Part shown: one piece after another, positions 9,335-17,555 of the stretch
Numbering within the stretch: position 1 is the first letter of the stretch
How the letters are laid out: each line of letters starts with the position of its first letter
Source: Nitrospinae bacterium AH_259_B05_G02_I21
Lineage (GTDB): Bacteria > JADFOP01
Direction: 5' to 3'
DNA length: 54,562 nt
NCBI GenBank assembly: GCA_027717595.1
Contig: JALLOF010000008.1
Location: 1-54,562, forward strand
Made by a program: the position numbers and the translations under genes
Notes under the pieces: model-generated
The model's database searches: none
Told to the model about the DNA's origin: nothing
What the model saw: the letters and a program-made list of their open reading frames with translations, nothing else

Positions 9335-11359
9335 TCAGTAACTTGGGAGGCTGTCGAGGAGCCGGCGGATGGCTTGGGCTTCGGGGTGATTGGGGGCCAG
9401 ATCGATCACGCGCTGTAGGTGGAGGCGGGCGCGAGCGGGATCGCGCATCACCTTGAGATAGAGCAGGCCCAGGTTCTTGTGGGCGACGGCCATCGTGGGG
9501 TCGGCCGCAACGGCCCGCTCCAGCTCGGCGATGGTCTCTCGGTATCGGCCCTGCTCGCCGTAGAGGCTGGCGAGGTTGAAGCGGGTTTCGGCCGAATCCG
9601 GCTTAAGCTCTATCGACCTCTTGTAGGCGGCCTCCGCCGCCTCGGGTCGTCCGAGGGCCCGCTCGGCGTTGCCCAGGGCTGAGTGGGCCTCCGCGCTCTC
9701 CGGGTCCGCCTCCACGGCCCGCCTGTAGGCGTGAGCCGCCTCGTCCGGCTTGCCCTGGTCCGCAAGGAGATTGCCCGTAAGCAGGTAGGCATCCGTAAAG
9801 AGCGGCTTGAAGGAGACGGCCTGGCCCAGAAGCCACATCGCCGTGTCGGCCCCTTTGCCCTGGGCGAGGAGCGCCCGGGCGAGGTTGTAGAGGGTCGCCG
9901 GCGAGTCGGGCTGCAGCTCCAACGAGCGGCGGTAGGCGGCCTCGGCCTCCGCCCACCTGCCCTCGTGGGCCTCGATGAGGCCGAGGTTGTGGAGGGCGTC
10001 GGCCTTGTCCGGCTCGAGGGCCAGGGAGCGTTCGATCTCTCCGCGTCCGGCCTCCCACTGCCCGCCTAGGATGAGGGCCGAGCCGAGGTTCAGGTGGGCA
10101 CGGGCGCTCTCGGGCGAGGCGACCACCGTGGCGCTCCACAGGGTCAGCTCGTCCTTCCAGGCCCGCGTCCACAGGGACGTTCGCACGCCCAGGGCTACGA
10201 TGGCGAACCCCACCAACGCCCAGACGGCGGAGGCCCGAGCCTTGCTTTCGGCGGCGGCGGCCCATTCAATCCCACCGGCTGCGGCCAGGCCCGCCGCCCA
10301 GCAAAGCCCCATGGACGGTATGAACAGGTACCGCTCGGCCATGGGGTTCTCCAGCGGTACGAGGTTGGCCACAGGCAGCAGCGATAGGAGGAGCCAGGCG
10401 AGAGCAAACCCCGCGAGGGGCCGGCGGCGATACCCCAACGCGACGGCGACCACCATGGCGGCGAGCACGCCGAGGCCCGCCAGCGCCTGAGGCGAGGCGA
10501 GGCTCTCGATCGGCCTGACCACGTAGTCGACGTTGAGGCGCAGAGGGACGAGCAGGAGCCGGGCGTATTGGACGAGAATCCCGAGCATCGTGAGAATCGC
10601 ACTGCCCAGCGACCCTCCGACGTAGGTGTACGAATGGGGAGGCCCGGCGTACGGCCCGAACCGTAAAAACAGGTAGAGGCCCGTGACGGCCAGCACGGCG
10701 CCGTAGCGGAACCTGATCCACTTCACCCCCAGCGGGAGGCGCCCCTGCCTGGCCCGCAGCACGTCGTATGCCACAAGAAGGAAGGGAAAGACGAGGGCCA
10801 TCTCCTTGGAGAGGAGCACAAGGGCGTAGAAGATGAGAGTCGCCACCCACCACATAGCCCTGTGGCTTTGGGTATCGGCCTTGATGAGGCACACAAAAGC
10901 CGCCAGCACGAAGATGGCCGACAGGACATCGGCCCGCAGGGCCGAGACCACGACCGGCTCGACGTGAACGGGATGGACGGCGAAGAGCGCCGCGGCGATG
11001 AACGCCGCCAGCTCTCCCATGCCCATCTGGATGGCAAGCCCATAGACCAGCCAGACGACCATCGTGTAGAGGAGGAGGTCAAAGGCGTTGTGCCCCGGAG
11101 CCCAGTAGCGAAAGAGCCCCACCGTCAGAAAGTGGGAGAGCGTCTCCACGGGGCGCCAGCTACCTTCCTGGAAGCGGTCGAAGTAGAGCTTGGGATGAAA
11201 GACCAGGGGGATATGCTTGGTGTGGCGAAGCTCCGGGGTGTCGAGGATGAACCCCCGATCATCCCAAACGAAATCGTTCCCAAGCGCCCCCGAGAATGCG
11301 GCCACCGTCAGGATAAGAAGGACACCGAGAGCGAGCGCCTTTCTACGGCTATCCCGCAA
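9335..11359 (-). CDS. TMTC-like polytopic membrane protein with C-terminal TPR repeats (copy A)
   Basis: A 674-aa protein. Residues 1-400 contain about ten hydrophobic segments with the GT-C-type features of TMTC/DUF1736 proteins: an acidic pair in FVWDDRGF (D33, D34) after the first TM, HPVHVEPV (129-136) and a LLSKEMAL motif. Residues 410-665 are about seven TPR units. Relatives transfer sugars from lipid-linked donors to proteins or glycans across the membrane; the acceptor is unknown. The start is TTG, supported by AGGAG (11367-11371) 7 nt upstream. It is a distant paralogue of the 582-aa protein at 17556-19304, with D33-D34 in the same place. It follows the GT9 gene on the same strand after about 175 nt. 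Confidence 0.82.
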   Translation of the reverse strand: MRDSRRKALALGVLLILTVAAFSGALGNDFVWDDRGFILDTPELRHTKHIPLVFHPKLYFDRFQEGSWRPVETLSHFLTVGLFRYWAPGHNAFDLLLYTMVVWLVYGLAIQMGMGELAAFIAAALFAVHPVHVEPVVVSALRADVLSAIFVLAAFVCLIKADTQSHRAMWWVATLIFYALVLLSKEMALVFPFLLVAYDVLRARQGRLPLGVKWIRFRYGAVLAVTGLYLFLRFGPYAGPPHSYTYVGGSLGSAILTMLGILVQYARLLLVPLRLNVDYVVRPIESLASPQALAGLGVLAAMVVAVALGYRRRPLAGFALAWLLLSLLPVANLVPLENPMAERYLFIPSMGLCWAAGLAAAGGIEWAAAAESKARASAVWALVGFAIVALGVRTSLWTRAWKDELTLWSATVVASPESARAHLNLGSALILGGQWEAGRGEIERSLALEPDKADALHNLGLIEAHEGRWAEAEAAYRRSLELQPDSPATLYNLARALLAQGKGADTAMWLLGQAVSFKPLFTDAYLLTGNLLADQGKPDEAAHAYRRAVEADPESAEAHSALGNAERALGRPEAAEAAYKRSIELKPDSAETRFNLASLYGEQGRYRETIAELERAVAADPTMAVAHKNLGLLYLKVMRDPARARLHLQRVIDLAPNHPEAQAIRRLLDSLPSY

Positions 11360-11534
11360 TATACAACTCCTGTGATATTAGCATGTTACCAATCTATTGT
11401 TAAAGTTATATATTTTGCAACATCGCGGTCCGACGTTGCATCACTTGGCCAGAGACGGATTGTGCCACGGTTTACCCGTCCTTGCGGACAAGGCAAGAGA
11501 GCATCATAGCATGCGGGGGCCCCTGGGAGCGTTC

Positions 11535-12791
11535 CTAGTCGCCGTGGGGTACGGGCGTGGGCCGTTCGCTCAGCATCGCTCGGGCCTGGCTCAACACTTC
11601 CTCGGGCGTGATGCCGCTCATGCAGATGTTGTCGCTGCAGGGAGAGCGCTTCTGGTTGTACGCCGACACGCAGGGGCTGCAGGCGAGGCCGCGGTAGATG
11701 ACCTGCATGTTCGGGCCCAGGGGCCCGTAGATGCTGGGCGTCTCCGGCCCGTACAGAACCAGGCCCGGCAAATCGGTCAGGGAGGCGAAGTGGGCCGGCC
11801 CCGAGTCGTTGGTGACGAGCAGGTGGCTTACGTCGTACAGGTCGATGAGCTGGCGCAGGGTGGTCATCCCGGCCATGTTGACCACGCGGTCTGAGTCCAA
11901 GGCCCGCCGTATGGTCTCGGCGTGAGGGCGCTCATCGCCGGTGCCGGTCAACACCAGCACCACCGCAGGGCCTTCCAGCAGGCCACGGGACAGCGCGAGG
12001 AAGTGCTCGACGGGCCAGCGTCGGACGGCCACGAGGTCGCTGGCGTTCGGGTTGAGCAGAACCACGCGGTGATGGGGCTCAAGGGGCGGGTACAGCGCTT
12101 TGAGCTTGTCTGTGACGACCCGGCGGGCCTCCTCGGAGCTCTGGACGCGGGGCAGGTCCATGGAGACCTCTTCCACGGGCTTCTTCAAGAGGGGCTCGGG
12201 GCGGCCGCCCAGCTCGCTTGCGGCTTCCACGAGCGTGATGAACGTCTGCGACGCATGGACGTGCGGGTTGTAGATGACCTTGTGGGTTATCAGATCTCCG
12301 AGGTAGCGGCCCTCATCGAAGAACCGGTGAAATCCCACCCGGCGCGGGGCGCCGCCGAGGAAGGCCAGCAGCGTGCTGAAGCGGGCGAAGGTCTCGAGGT
12401 TGATGACGGTGTCGATATTCTCGGCTCTGATGCGGCGGATTGCCCTTAGGGTATCGGCCAGGAAGCTCAGAGGGTTGTCGGGCCTAATGATGATGCGGCG
12501 CTCTTGCGGGACGAGGCCCATAAGGTCCAGGATGTCCTCGCCGCCGCTGAAGGTCAGGAAGTAGAGCTCGGAGTCGGGAAAGCGCCTGCGGGCGTGGTTC
12601 ATCGCCGGGTAGGCGACCACGAGGCCGCCGATCTCGGCCATCTCGATGAAGAGTATCCGTTTGGGCGTCCCGGGGTCCGCACCCGGCCTCACGAGGCGCA
12701 TGAGGCGAGAGAGCGCGGTTGCGACTAAGCAGCACGGAACACCGACCCAGCGATCGATTCTCCGCATCATGTCGGCGCCGAGAAGCTTCAT
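11535..12791 (-). CDS. Glycosyltransferase family 9 (heptosyltransferase-like)
   Basis: A 418-aa GT-B enzyme of the family that includes WaaC/WaaF/RfaF heptosyltransferases. The N-terminal half has KRILFIEMAEIGGLVVAYPA, the GT9 acceptor-side opening. The C-terminal half has VVLLNPNAS, VLTGTGDERP and the donor-binding TNDSGPAHFA followed by LYGPETP. It probably adds a heptose or another sugar to the LPS core at the cytoplasmic face. Four or more Cys (ACSPCVSAY, SPCSDNICMS) near the C-terminus, common in this subgroup, could be structural. The ATG has no SD; its first bases overlap the stop of a short upstream reading frame (ATGA). A strong promoter lies about 70 nt upstream. Confidence 0.88.
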   Translation of the reverse strand: MKLLGADMMRRIDRWVGVPCCLVATALSRLMRLVRPGADPGTPKRILFIEMAEIGGLVVAYPAMNHARRRFPDSELYFLTFSGGEDILDLMGLVPQERRIIIRPDNPLSFLADTLRAIRRIRAENIDTVINLETFARFSTLLAFLGGAPRRVGFHRFFDEGRYLGDLITHKVIYNPHVHASQTFITLVEAASELGGRPEPLLKKPVEEVSMDLPRVQSSEEARRVVTDKLKALYPPLEPHHRVVLLNPNASDLVAVRRWPVEHFLALSRGLLEGPAVVLVLTGTGDERPHAETIRRALDSDRVVNMAGMTTLRQLIDLYDVSHLLVTNDSGPAHFASLTDLPGLVLYGPETPSIYGPLGPNMQVIYRGLACSPCVSAYNQKRSPCSDNICMSGITPEEVLSQARAMLSERPTPVPHGD

Positions 12792-12829
12792 GGCAGCAGG
12801 CAGCGCGGGGACGCGCTTAAGGTGGACAA
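12788..12829 (-). CDS. Possible 13-codon leader ORF before the GT9 gene
   Basis: A TTG codon lies 9 nt after AGGAG (12839-12843) on the predicted mRNA. It opens a 13-codon frame (LSTLSASPRCLLP) whose TGA overlaps the GT9 ATG as ATGA. The GT9 start has no SD of its own, so this frame could deliver ribosomes to it. It is too short for any statistical support, and its composition matches the surrounding leader. Confidence 0.3.
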   Translation of the reverse strand: MSTLSASPRCLLP

Positions 12830-12863
12830 ACGGTTTAACTCCTACAAATCATTGACTTTAAAA

Positions 12864-12891
12864 ACAATAGCACAAATGACCCTCTTGTCAA
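12864..12891 (-). promoter_or_regulatory. Putative sigma-70 promoter for the GT9 gene
   Basis: Read on the minus strand: TTGACA (12891-12886), a 16-nt spacer ending in TGC, and TATTGT (12869-12864). The -35 is a perfect consensus and there is an extended -10 TGn. The predicted start site near 12857 gives a leader of about 65 nt that includes AGGAG at 12843-12839. Confidence 0.6.
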
Positions 12892-12948
12892 GCGGTCCTT
12901 CTCCAATCCTATCGCTATCCTTGTCCGGGAATATATTCTGGCCGGCCT

Positions 12949-13644
12949 CTACGCGGCCACCGACTCTAGGCCGGAGCGGTTGACCACGATCAGGCGGCGC
13001 TTATCGTTGGTGATGAGGCCCCGGCGGCGGAAGTCGTTGAGGGCTGCGGTCGTGGTCTCGCGGGTCGAACCGATGAGGTTGGCGAGCTCCTTGTGGGTGA
13101 GTTTGACGTCGATGCGAACCCCCGCCACGACAGTGGTGCCATAGCTCTCCGCCAGCTCCAACAAGAGCTTGGCCAGCCTGGCGTTGACATCGCGAAAGAC
13201 CAGGTCCTCGACTTTGACCTCGAGGGCCTTTCGTCGAGCGCCGATCAGCTTCGACACCTTCAAGGCGAGTTCGGGTTTTCTATCCAGCAGTTTCTGGAAA
13301 TCGAGCCGTTCAATGTAGCAGATGAAGGTGTCTTCCAGGACCTCTGCCACCGTGCCGCGAGGACCTTCGTCCACCAGCGCCAGCTCCCCGAAAATCTCAC
13401 CCGGCTCGATAATGGCCAGGGTGACCTCCTTGCCGTCTTCGGAGAGCTTGGAAATCTTCACCCTCCCCTTCTTAAGGAAGAACACGCGGTCCGAGGGGTC
13501 GTCAGGCAGGTAGACGACCTGGCGCGCCGGAACCTTTTCCATGTGGGTGATCGGAACGAGGGTTTCCATCTCTGCGGGATTGAACTCATCGAAGAGGTTG
13601 AACTGCTTCAGGTGCCAGAGCTTGCTTTGGACCGGCTCGGACAT
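12949..13644 (-). CDS. Crp/Fnr-family transcription regulator
   Basis: A 231-aa protein. Residues 15-130 form the cyclic-nucleotide-binding beta-barrel (IIEPGEIFGELALVDEGPRG, with the P-R-x-T phosphate-loop variant PRGTV). A long dimer helix follows, then a winged helix-turn-helix at about 170-225 (LTHKELANLIGSTRETTTAAL). There is no N-terminal Cys cluster, so it is not an Fe-S FNR; the effector is uncertain. GAGGAG sits just before the ATG. It starts 93 nt after the last ABC permease gene on the same strand, so it could be the end of that operon or separate. No target operator can be named from the sequence. Confidence 0.9.
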   Translation of the reverse strand: MSEPVQSKLWHLKQFNLFDEFNPAEMETLVPITHMEKVPARQVVYLPDDPSDRVFFLKKGRVKISKLSEDGKEVTLAIIEPGEIFGELALVDEGPRGTVAEVLEDTFICYIERLDFQKLLDRKPELALKVSKLIGARRKALEVKVEDLVFRDVNARLAKLLLELAESYGTTVVAGVRIDVKLTHKELANLIGSTRETTTAALNDFRRRGLITNDKRRLIVVNRSGLESVAA

Positions 13645-13737
13645 CGCTCCTCACCCTTTGGGCGCCATCATGGGCCACGTCCTCCGGCCTGTCAACGGGA
13701 TTCCGGCCGACGGGCGCGAGGGGGCGCGGGTCGAGGC

Positions 13738-14598
13738 CTAGGAGGGCACCTCCATCAGCGTCCCTGGTGGGAGGCGCCGCTCCAGGCGACGGGCCAGGCG
13801 CGAGAGAGCAAAGCAGGCGATGAAGTAGAGGAGCCCGACCGTGAGGTAGATGGCGAAGGGGTAATAAATCTCTCGATTGTTGACGGCCTGGGCCATGGCC
13901 ATTAGTTCCGTGACCCCGATGACGAAGGCCAGGGAGGTGTCCTTGAAGAGTGCAATGAATTGACTGACGAGGGCGGGGATCATGATCTGCAGAGCCTGGG
14001 GCAAGACGATATGGCGTAGGACCTGCCCGGAGGTGAGGCCAGTAGCGAGAGCCGCCTCCCGCTGGCCGGCGGGGACCGCCTGGATGCCCGCCCGGACGAT
14101 CTCAGCCAGATAGGCCCCGGTGAACATCGTCAGGGAAACCACGGCGCTCGTGAAGAGGCTGAAGTTCCGCCCCGTCACAATGGGCAGAAAAAAATAAAAC
14201 CAGAAGATAACCATGATGAGCGGGGTGCCACGGATAATCTCGATGTACAGCACCGCCGGGTGGCGCAGGTACGGCCGGGCCGAGAGGCGGGCTATGCCGG
14301 CCACCAGGCCGAACCCGAAGCTGCCGACCATGGCAACGAGGGCCAGCAGAACGCTGAGCCCCAAGCCCCCCAATCCCCAGAGGGGCTCTTGCCCGGCGGG
14401 AAAACGGCCCACGAGCAGCAAGGGGAGGTTCTCCAGCACCACATGCAGGCTGCGGCGCACGAAGTCCCAGTCCCACGTCGCGGAGACAAGGAGCACGCGG
14501 AGGAACCCTAACCCCAGCAGGCCCCAGGCCACCCAGGTGATGATTCTGACCAAGGTGCCTTGCCGCTTCACGACCGGACCCCCGGCACCGCCGACCAT
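13738..14598 (-). CDS. Polar amino-acid ABC transporter permease (second permease)
   Basis: Inner-membrane subunit of the His/Glu/Gln (PAAT) family, 286 aa, with five or six hydrophobic segments. The cytoplasmic EAA loop is clear (REAALATGLTSGQ, IVLPQA), the docking site for the ATPase. It forms a heterodimer with the preceding permease. The ATG at 14598 gives a 31-nt overlap with that gene. A GTG at 14571 overlaps its stop exactly (GTGA), with GGGGG 7 nt upstream, and gives a 277-aa protein; the GTG may be the true start. Confidence 0.92.
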   Translation of the reverse strand: MVGGAGGPVVKRQGTLVRIITWVAWGLLGLGFLRVLLVSATWDWDFVRRSLHVVLENLPLLLVGRFPAGQEPLWGLGGLGLSVLLALVAMVGSFGFGLVAGIARLSARPYLRHPAVLYIEIIRGTPLIMVIFWFYFFLPIVTGRNFSLFTSAVVSLTMFTGAYLAEIVRAGIQAVPAGQREAALATGLTSGQVLRHIVLPQALQIMIPALVSQFIALFKDTSLAFVIGVTELMAMAQAVNNREIYYPFAIYLTVGLLYFIACFALSRLARRLERRLPPGTLMEVPS

Positions 14599-15662
14599 CG
14601 CTCCACCAGATGGACCATGCCTGCAATCGCGAGAGACATGGCCAGGTAGAGCACGGTGGCGGCGGTCGTCGGCTCGAACCCTTTGAAGCTATAGGCCTGG
14701 ATCTGTTGGGAGTTCCACGTCAAATCCGCAACGGCAATCGTCATCACGAGCGAGGAGTTTTTCAAGTTGTTCAAAAGCTGGCTCCCCAGGGGCGGGATGA
14801 CGGTCCGGAAGGCCTGGGGCAGGACCACCCAGCGCAACGCCTGGGGGCCCGTCAGCCCCGTGGCCAGGGCCGCCTCCAGATGGCCTCGGGGCACCGCCTG
14901 GATGCCTGCGCGGACGACCTCTGCAATGTAGGAGCTGGTGTAGATTGCCAGCCCCACGGTGGCGGCGATGATCTCGAACGGGTACTGGTAGAGGAACTTG
15001 TTCACCCAGAGAGGGGTGACGGTGGTTAGCCCGAAGTACCAGAAGAAGAGCTGCACCAGCAAGGGGATGTTGCGGAAGAACTCGACGTAGGCGGCGGCCA
15101 GAAGGCGCAGGGGCGGGATGGGCACGAGACGGGCCACCCCGACCAGGGTGCCCAGGACCAGGGCCACGGCCGCCGAAATGCACGAGATGGCGATAGTGAC
15201 CCGGAGGCCGGACAGAAGCATGCGCCCGTAGTGGAGAGTGGTGCCTGTGGTGGCATCGTAGCGCGTGGAGAAGAAGAGCCCCCAGTCGAAGTCATAGGTG
15301 ATGGGGCTGGTCCGGTGGGTGTAGTCTACGAAGGTCAGAACGGTCCAGGTGGCAGCCCCGAGGACCAGGATGGCGGAAAGGAGGGTCGCCCAGCGCTCAT
15401 GGCGGTCGAGGCGGTCTCCCGCCGGACGGCCCGGCAGCGAGCCGAGGAAGAGCTGGGTGGGGGGAAAGAGCCCCAACAGGAGCCACAGGGCTGGGCTTTG
15501 GCCTTTACGTTGCGCCCTGGCTTGGCTGCTGTAGGCTGATACCAGCAGGGCCCCCATCGCCCCCATTCGGAGCGCGGCGGTCCCATCCATACCCCACCAG
15601 ATTACCAGGACGAGCAGTGCCATACCCGCGACCGCAGCGGCTCCGGCGCGCCACCACGCCAT
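14568..15662 (-). CDS. Polar amino-acid ABC transporter permease with N-terminal TM extension
   Basis: A 364-aa PAAT-family permease. Residues 1-110 add about three hydrophobic segments absent from minimal family members. A periplasmic stretch follows, then the core with the EAA loop (LEAALATGLTGPQALRWVVL) at about residue 285. The long form is like GltJ/AapQ-type permeases, where the first subunit carries the extension. Substrate specificity cannot be read from this sequence. It is the third gene of the ATPase-binding protein-permease-permease operon and starts 47 nt after the binding-protein gene. Confidence 0.92.
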   Translation of the reverse strand: MAWWRAGAAAVAGMALLVLVIWWGMDGTAALRMGAMGALLVSAYSSQARAQRKGQSPALWLLLGLFPPTQLFLGSLPGRPAGDRLDRHERWATLLSAILVLGAATWTVLTFVDYTHRTSPITYDFDWGLFFSTRYDATTGTTLHYGRMLLSGLRVTIAISCISAAVALVLGTLVGVARLVPIPPLRLLAAAYVEFFRNIPLLVQLFFWYFGLTTVTPLWVNKFLYQYPFEIIAATVGLAIYTSSYIAEVVRAGIQAVPRGHLEAALATGLTGPQALRWVVLPQAFRTVIPPLGSQLLNNLKNSSLVMTIAVADLTWNSQQIQAYSFKGFEPTTAATVLYLAMSLAIAGMVHLVERWSAVPGVRS

Positions 15663-15709
15663 GGCTTATATCCTCCCTGCCCGTTCCTTCTCGCGGAGCG
15701 GGGATTCTC

Positions 15710-16558
15710 TCAGGGCCAAGTCTCGAGCTTGCGGGTCAGGGGCATGTGGAACAGGGTCTTGGGGCCGAACCACCGGTTGTAGATCGTCTTGTACGTGCCG
15801 TCTCGCAATATGTCCTGGAGGGCGAAGTTCAGCTCGTCCCGCCAGTTGGATTCGTTCTCCGGCAAACCGATGCCGTACGGCTCATCACTGAAGAACTCGC
15901 CCACCAGTTCCACGCCCGGGTCGCCCCTGGCCGTCCCGAGCAAGATGGTCGAGTCGGTCGTGTATCCATCCACCTTGCCCTGCTTCAAGGCCATAAAGGC
16001 TTCCGGGTGCTGTTGGAAGCTCAGAATTCGGGGGTTGGGATCCCCCAGGTCCCGAAACAGCTTCTCTACGTTTTGCTCGCTGGTGGTCCCCTGGACGGTG
16101 GAGATTTTGTGGCCAACGAACTCCTTAAGGCTCTTGAACTCCCCCTTCCGGGCCAACATCCTCTGGCCGTCGAAGAAGTAGGTTATGGTGAAATCGATGT
16201 TTTCGTCCCGCGATCGTGTGTGGGTCATGGTGGCGGCGGCCATGTCGATTTTCCTGGCGATGATAAAGGCGATCCGGGTTTTGGCGTCCACGGGGACCTT
16301 TTCCATTCGCAGGGGCCGTTTGAACTTCTTGCTCAGCCGCCGGATGATCGCCTGAGAGATGTCCACGTCGAAGCCGATGTGGTTGCCTTTCTTGTCGAAG
16401 AACCCGAAGGGGACGTTGGCGGTTCGCAACCCCACCCGGACCGTGCCGCGCCCCAGAACCTCTTGGAGAAGATCGGCAGCGGCGGGCACGGGCGATCCCA
16501 GGGCGAAGCCCACGGCCACCACAACCATCGCTCCCACAAGCCCCCACCGATGTCTCAT
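15710..16558 (-). CDS. Periplasmic amino-acid-binding protein of an ABC importer
   Basis: A 282-aa family 3 solute-binding protein. Residues 1-28 are a signal peptide with a hydrophobic core (GAMVVVAVGFALG) and likely cleavage after AAA. The mature part has GTVRVGLRTANVPFGFFD, IGFDVDISQAI, and VQGTTSEQN in the hinge/lobe positions used for amino-acid binding. It captures the substrate for the two downstream permeases. The gene starts 53 nt after the ATPase gene. Placing the ATPase gene first is a less common order than binding protein first. Substrate unassigned; polar or acidic amino acid is likely from the family. Confidence 0.92.
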   Translation of the reverse strand: MRHRWGLVGAMVVVAVGFALGSPVPAAADLLQEVLGRGTVRVGLRTANVPFGFFDKKGNHIGFDVDISQAIIRRLSKKFKRPLRMEKVPVDAKTRIAFIIARKIDMAAATMTHTRSRDENIDFTITYFFDGQRMLARKGEFKSLKEFVGHKISTVQGTTSEQNVEKLFRDLGDPNPRILSFQQHPEAFMALKQGKVDGYTTDSTILLGTARGDPGVELVGEFFSDEPYGIGLPENESNWRDELNFALQDILRDGTYKTIYNRWFGPKTLFHMPLTRKLETWP

Positions 16559-16611
16559 AGCCTTTCCTCCCGCGGCCCCGCGGGCCGCATCTCCATGGCG
16601 CGTCCGGCCCC

Positions 16612-17340
16612 CTAATGAGTCAGAATTTTACTTAGAAACAGCCTCGTGCGCTCGTGAACGGGCTCCGTGAAGAAGGAAGCCGGAGGAGCGACCTCCACAA
16701 TCTCCCCCTCATCCATGAAGACGATCCGATCGGCCACCTGGCGAGCGAACCCCATCTCGTGGGTGACCACGACCATGGTCATCCCCTCCCGGGCCAGGGC
16801 TACAATCACGTCCAGCACCTCCTGGATCATCTCGGGATCCAAGGCGGAGGTGGGTTCATCAAAAAGCATCACCTTGGGCTGCATGGCCAGACTCCGGGCG
16901 ATGGCCACCCGCTGTTGCTGGCCGCCCGAGAGATGCGCGGGGTAGGCGTCGGCCTTGTCGGGGATGTCGACTTTCTCCAACAGTGCCACGGCCTGGGCCC
17001 GGGCCTCCTCCTCAGTCAACCCGCGGACCTTGCGCGGCGCCAGGGTCACGTTTTCCAGGGCGGTTAGGTGCGGGTAGAGGTTGAAGCTCTGAAAGACTAT
17101 CCCGATGTCCGCACGCAGGCGGCGCAGATCGGTCCGGGGGTCCTGGAGCGAGCGGCCCTCCACGAAGATCTCTCCCGCCTGAATCGGCTCGAGGCCGTTG
17201 ATGCAGCGAAGCAAGGTGCTCTTCCCGGACCCGCTGGGCCCGCAGACCACGACCACCTCCCCTTTGGCCACCTGGAGGTTGATATCCCGCAGGACGCGGA
17301 GGGTATCGAACGACTTGTGGACGCCCAGGATTCGGATCAT
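16612..17340 (-). CDS. Polar amino-acid ABC transporter ATP-binding protein (GlnQ/HisP type)
   Basis: A 242-aa ABC ATPase with Walker [10 protein letters not shown] (34-42 region), Q-loop [17 protein letters not shown], signature [16 protein letters not shown], Walker [15 protein letters not shown] and the switch His in VVTHEMGFA. It drives import of the amino acid bound by the neighbouring binding protein. It is the first gene of the four-gene operon. The sequence between it and the upstream TMTC-like gene (17341-17555) has only weak coding potential and no clear promoter. Confidence 0.95.
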   Translation of the reverse strand: MIRILGVHKSFDTLRVLRDINLQVAKGEVVVVCGPSGSGKSTLLRCINGLEPIQAGEIFVEGRSLQDPRTDLRRLRADIGIVFQSFNLYPHLTALENVTLAPRKVRGLTEEEARAQAVALLEKVDIPDKADAYPAHLSGGQQQRVAIARSLAMQPKVMLFDEPTSALDPEMIQEVLDVIVALAREGMTMVVVTHEMGFARQVADRIVFMDEGEIVEVAPPASFFTEPVHERTRLFLSKILTH

Positions 17341-17555
17341 CGTGTGAGGGTGGTTCCTTGATTTTCGCTCATGGCCGCGCGTTCCGAACGGACGAGCCGG
17401 TTTTTTGGCTGGGGCGGCGGCGCATCATCAGCTCCATCAATATGACTGCTATGGAGCCATTTCGCAACAGGAAAACCGCGTGAGAGACGCCGTCGGGGTG
17501 CGCGGGGCGACAGGCCCCGGGCTTCGGATCGTCTCCGCCGGGGGATCAAAGGCTT

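Noticed and set aside
11375-11403. TTAACA-17-TAATAT promoter before the TMTC-like gene
   Set aside because: The predicted start site would fall inside the AGGAG ribosome-binding site, so it cannot serve this start as read.
17337-17549. 70-codon minus-strand frame between two genes
   Set aside because: Arg/Pro/Ser-rich, overlaps the start of the ABC ATPase gene, no motif and no SD.
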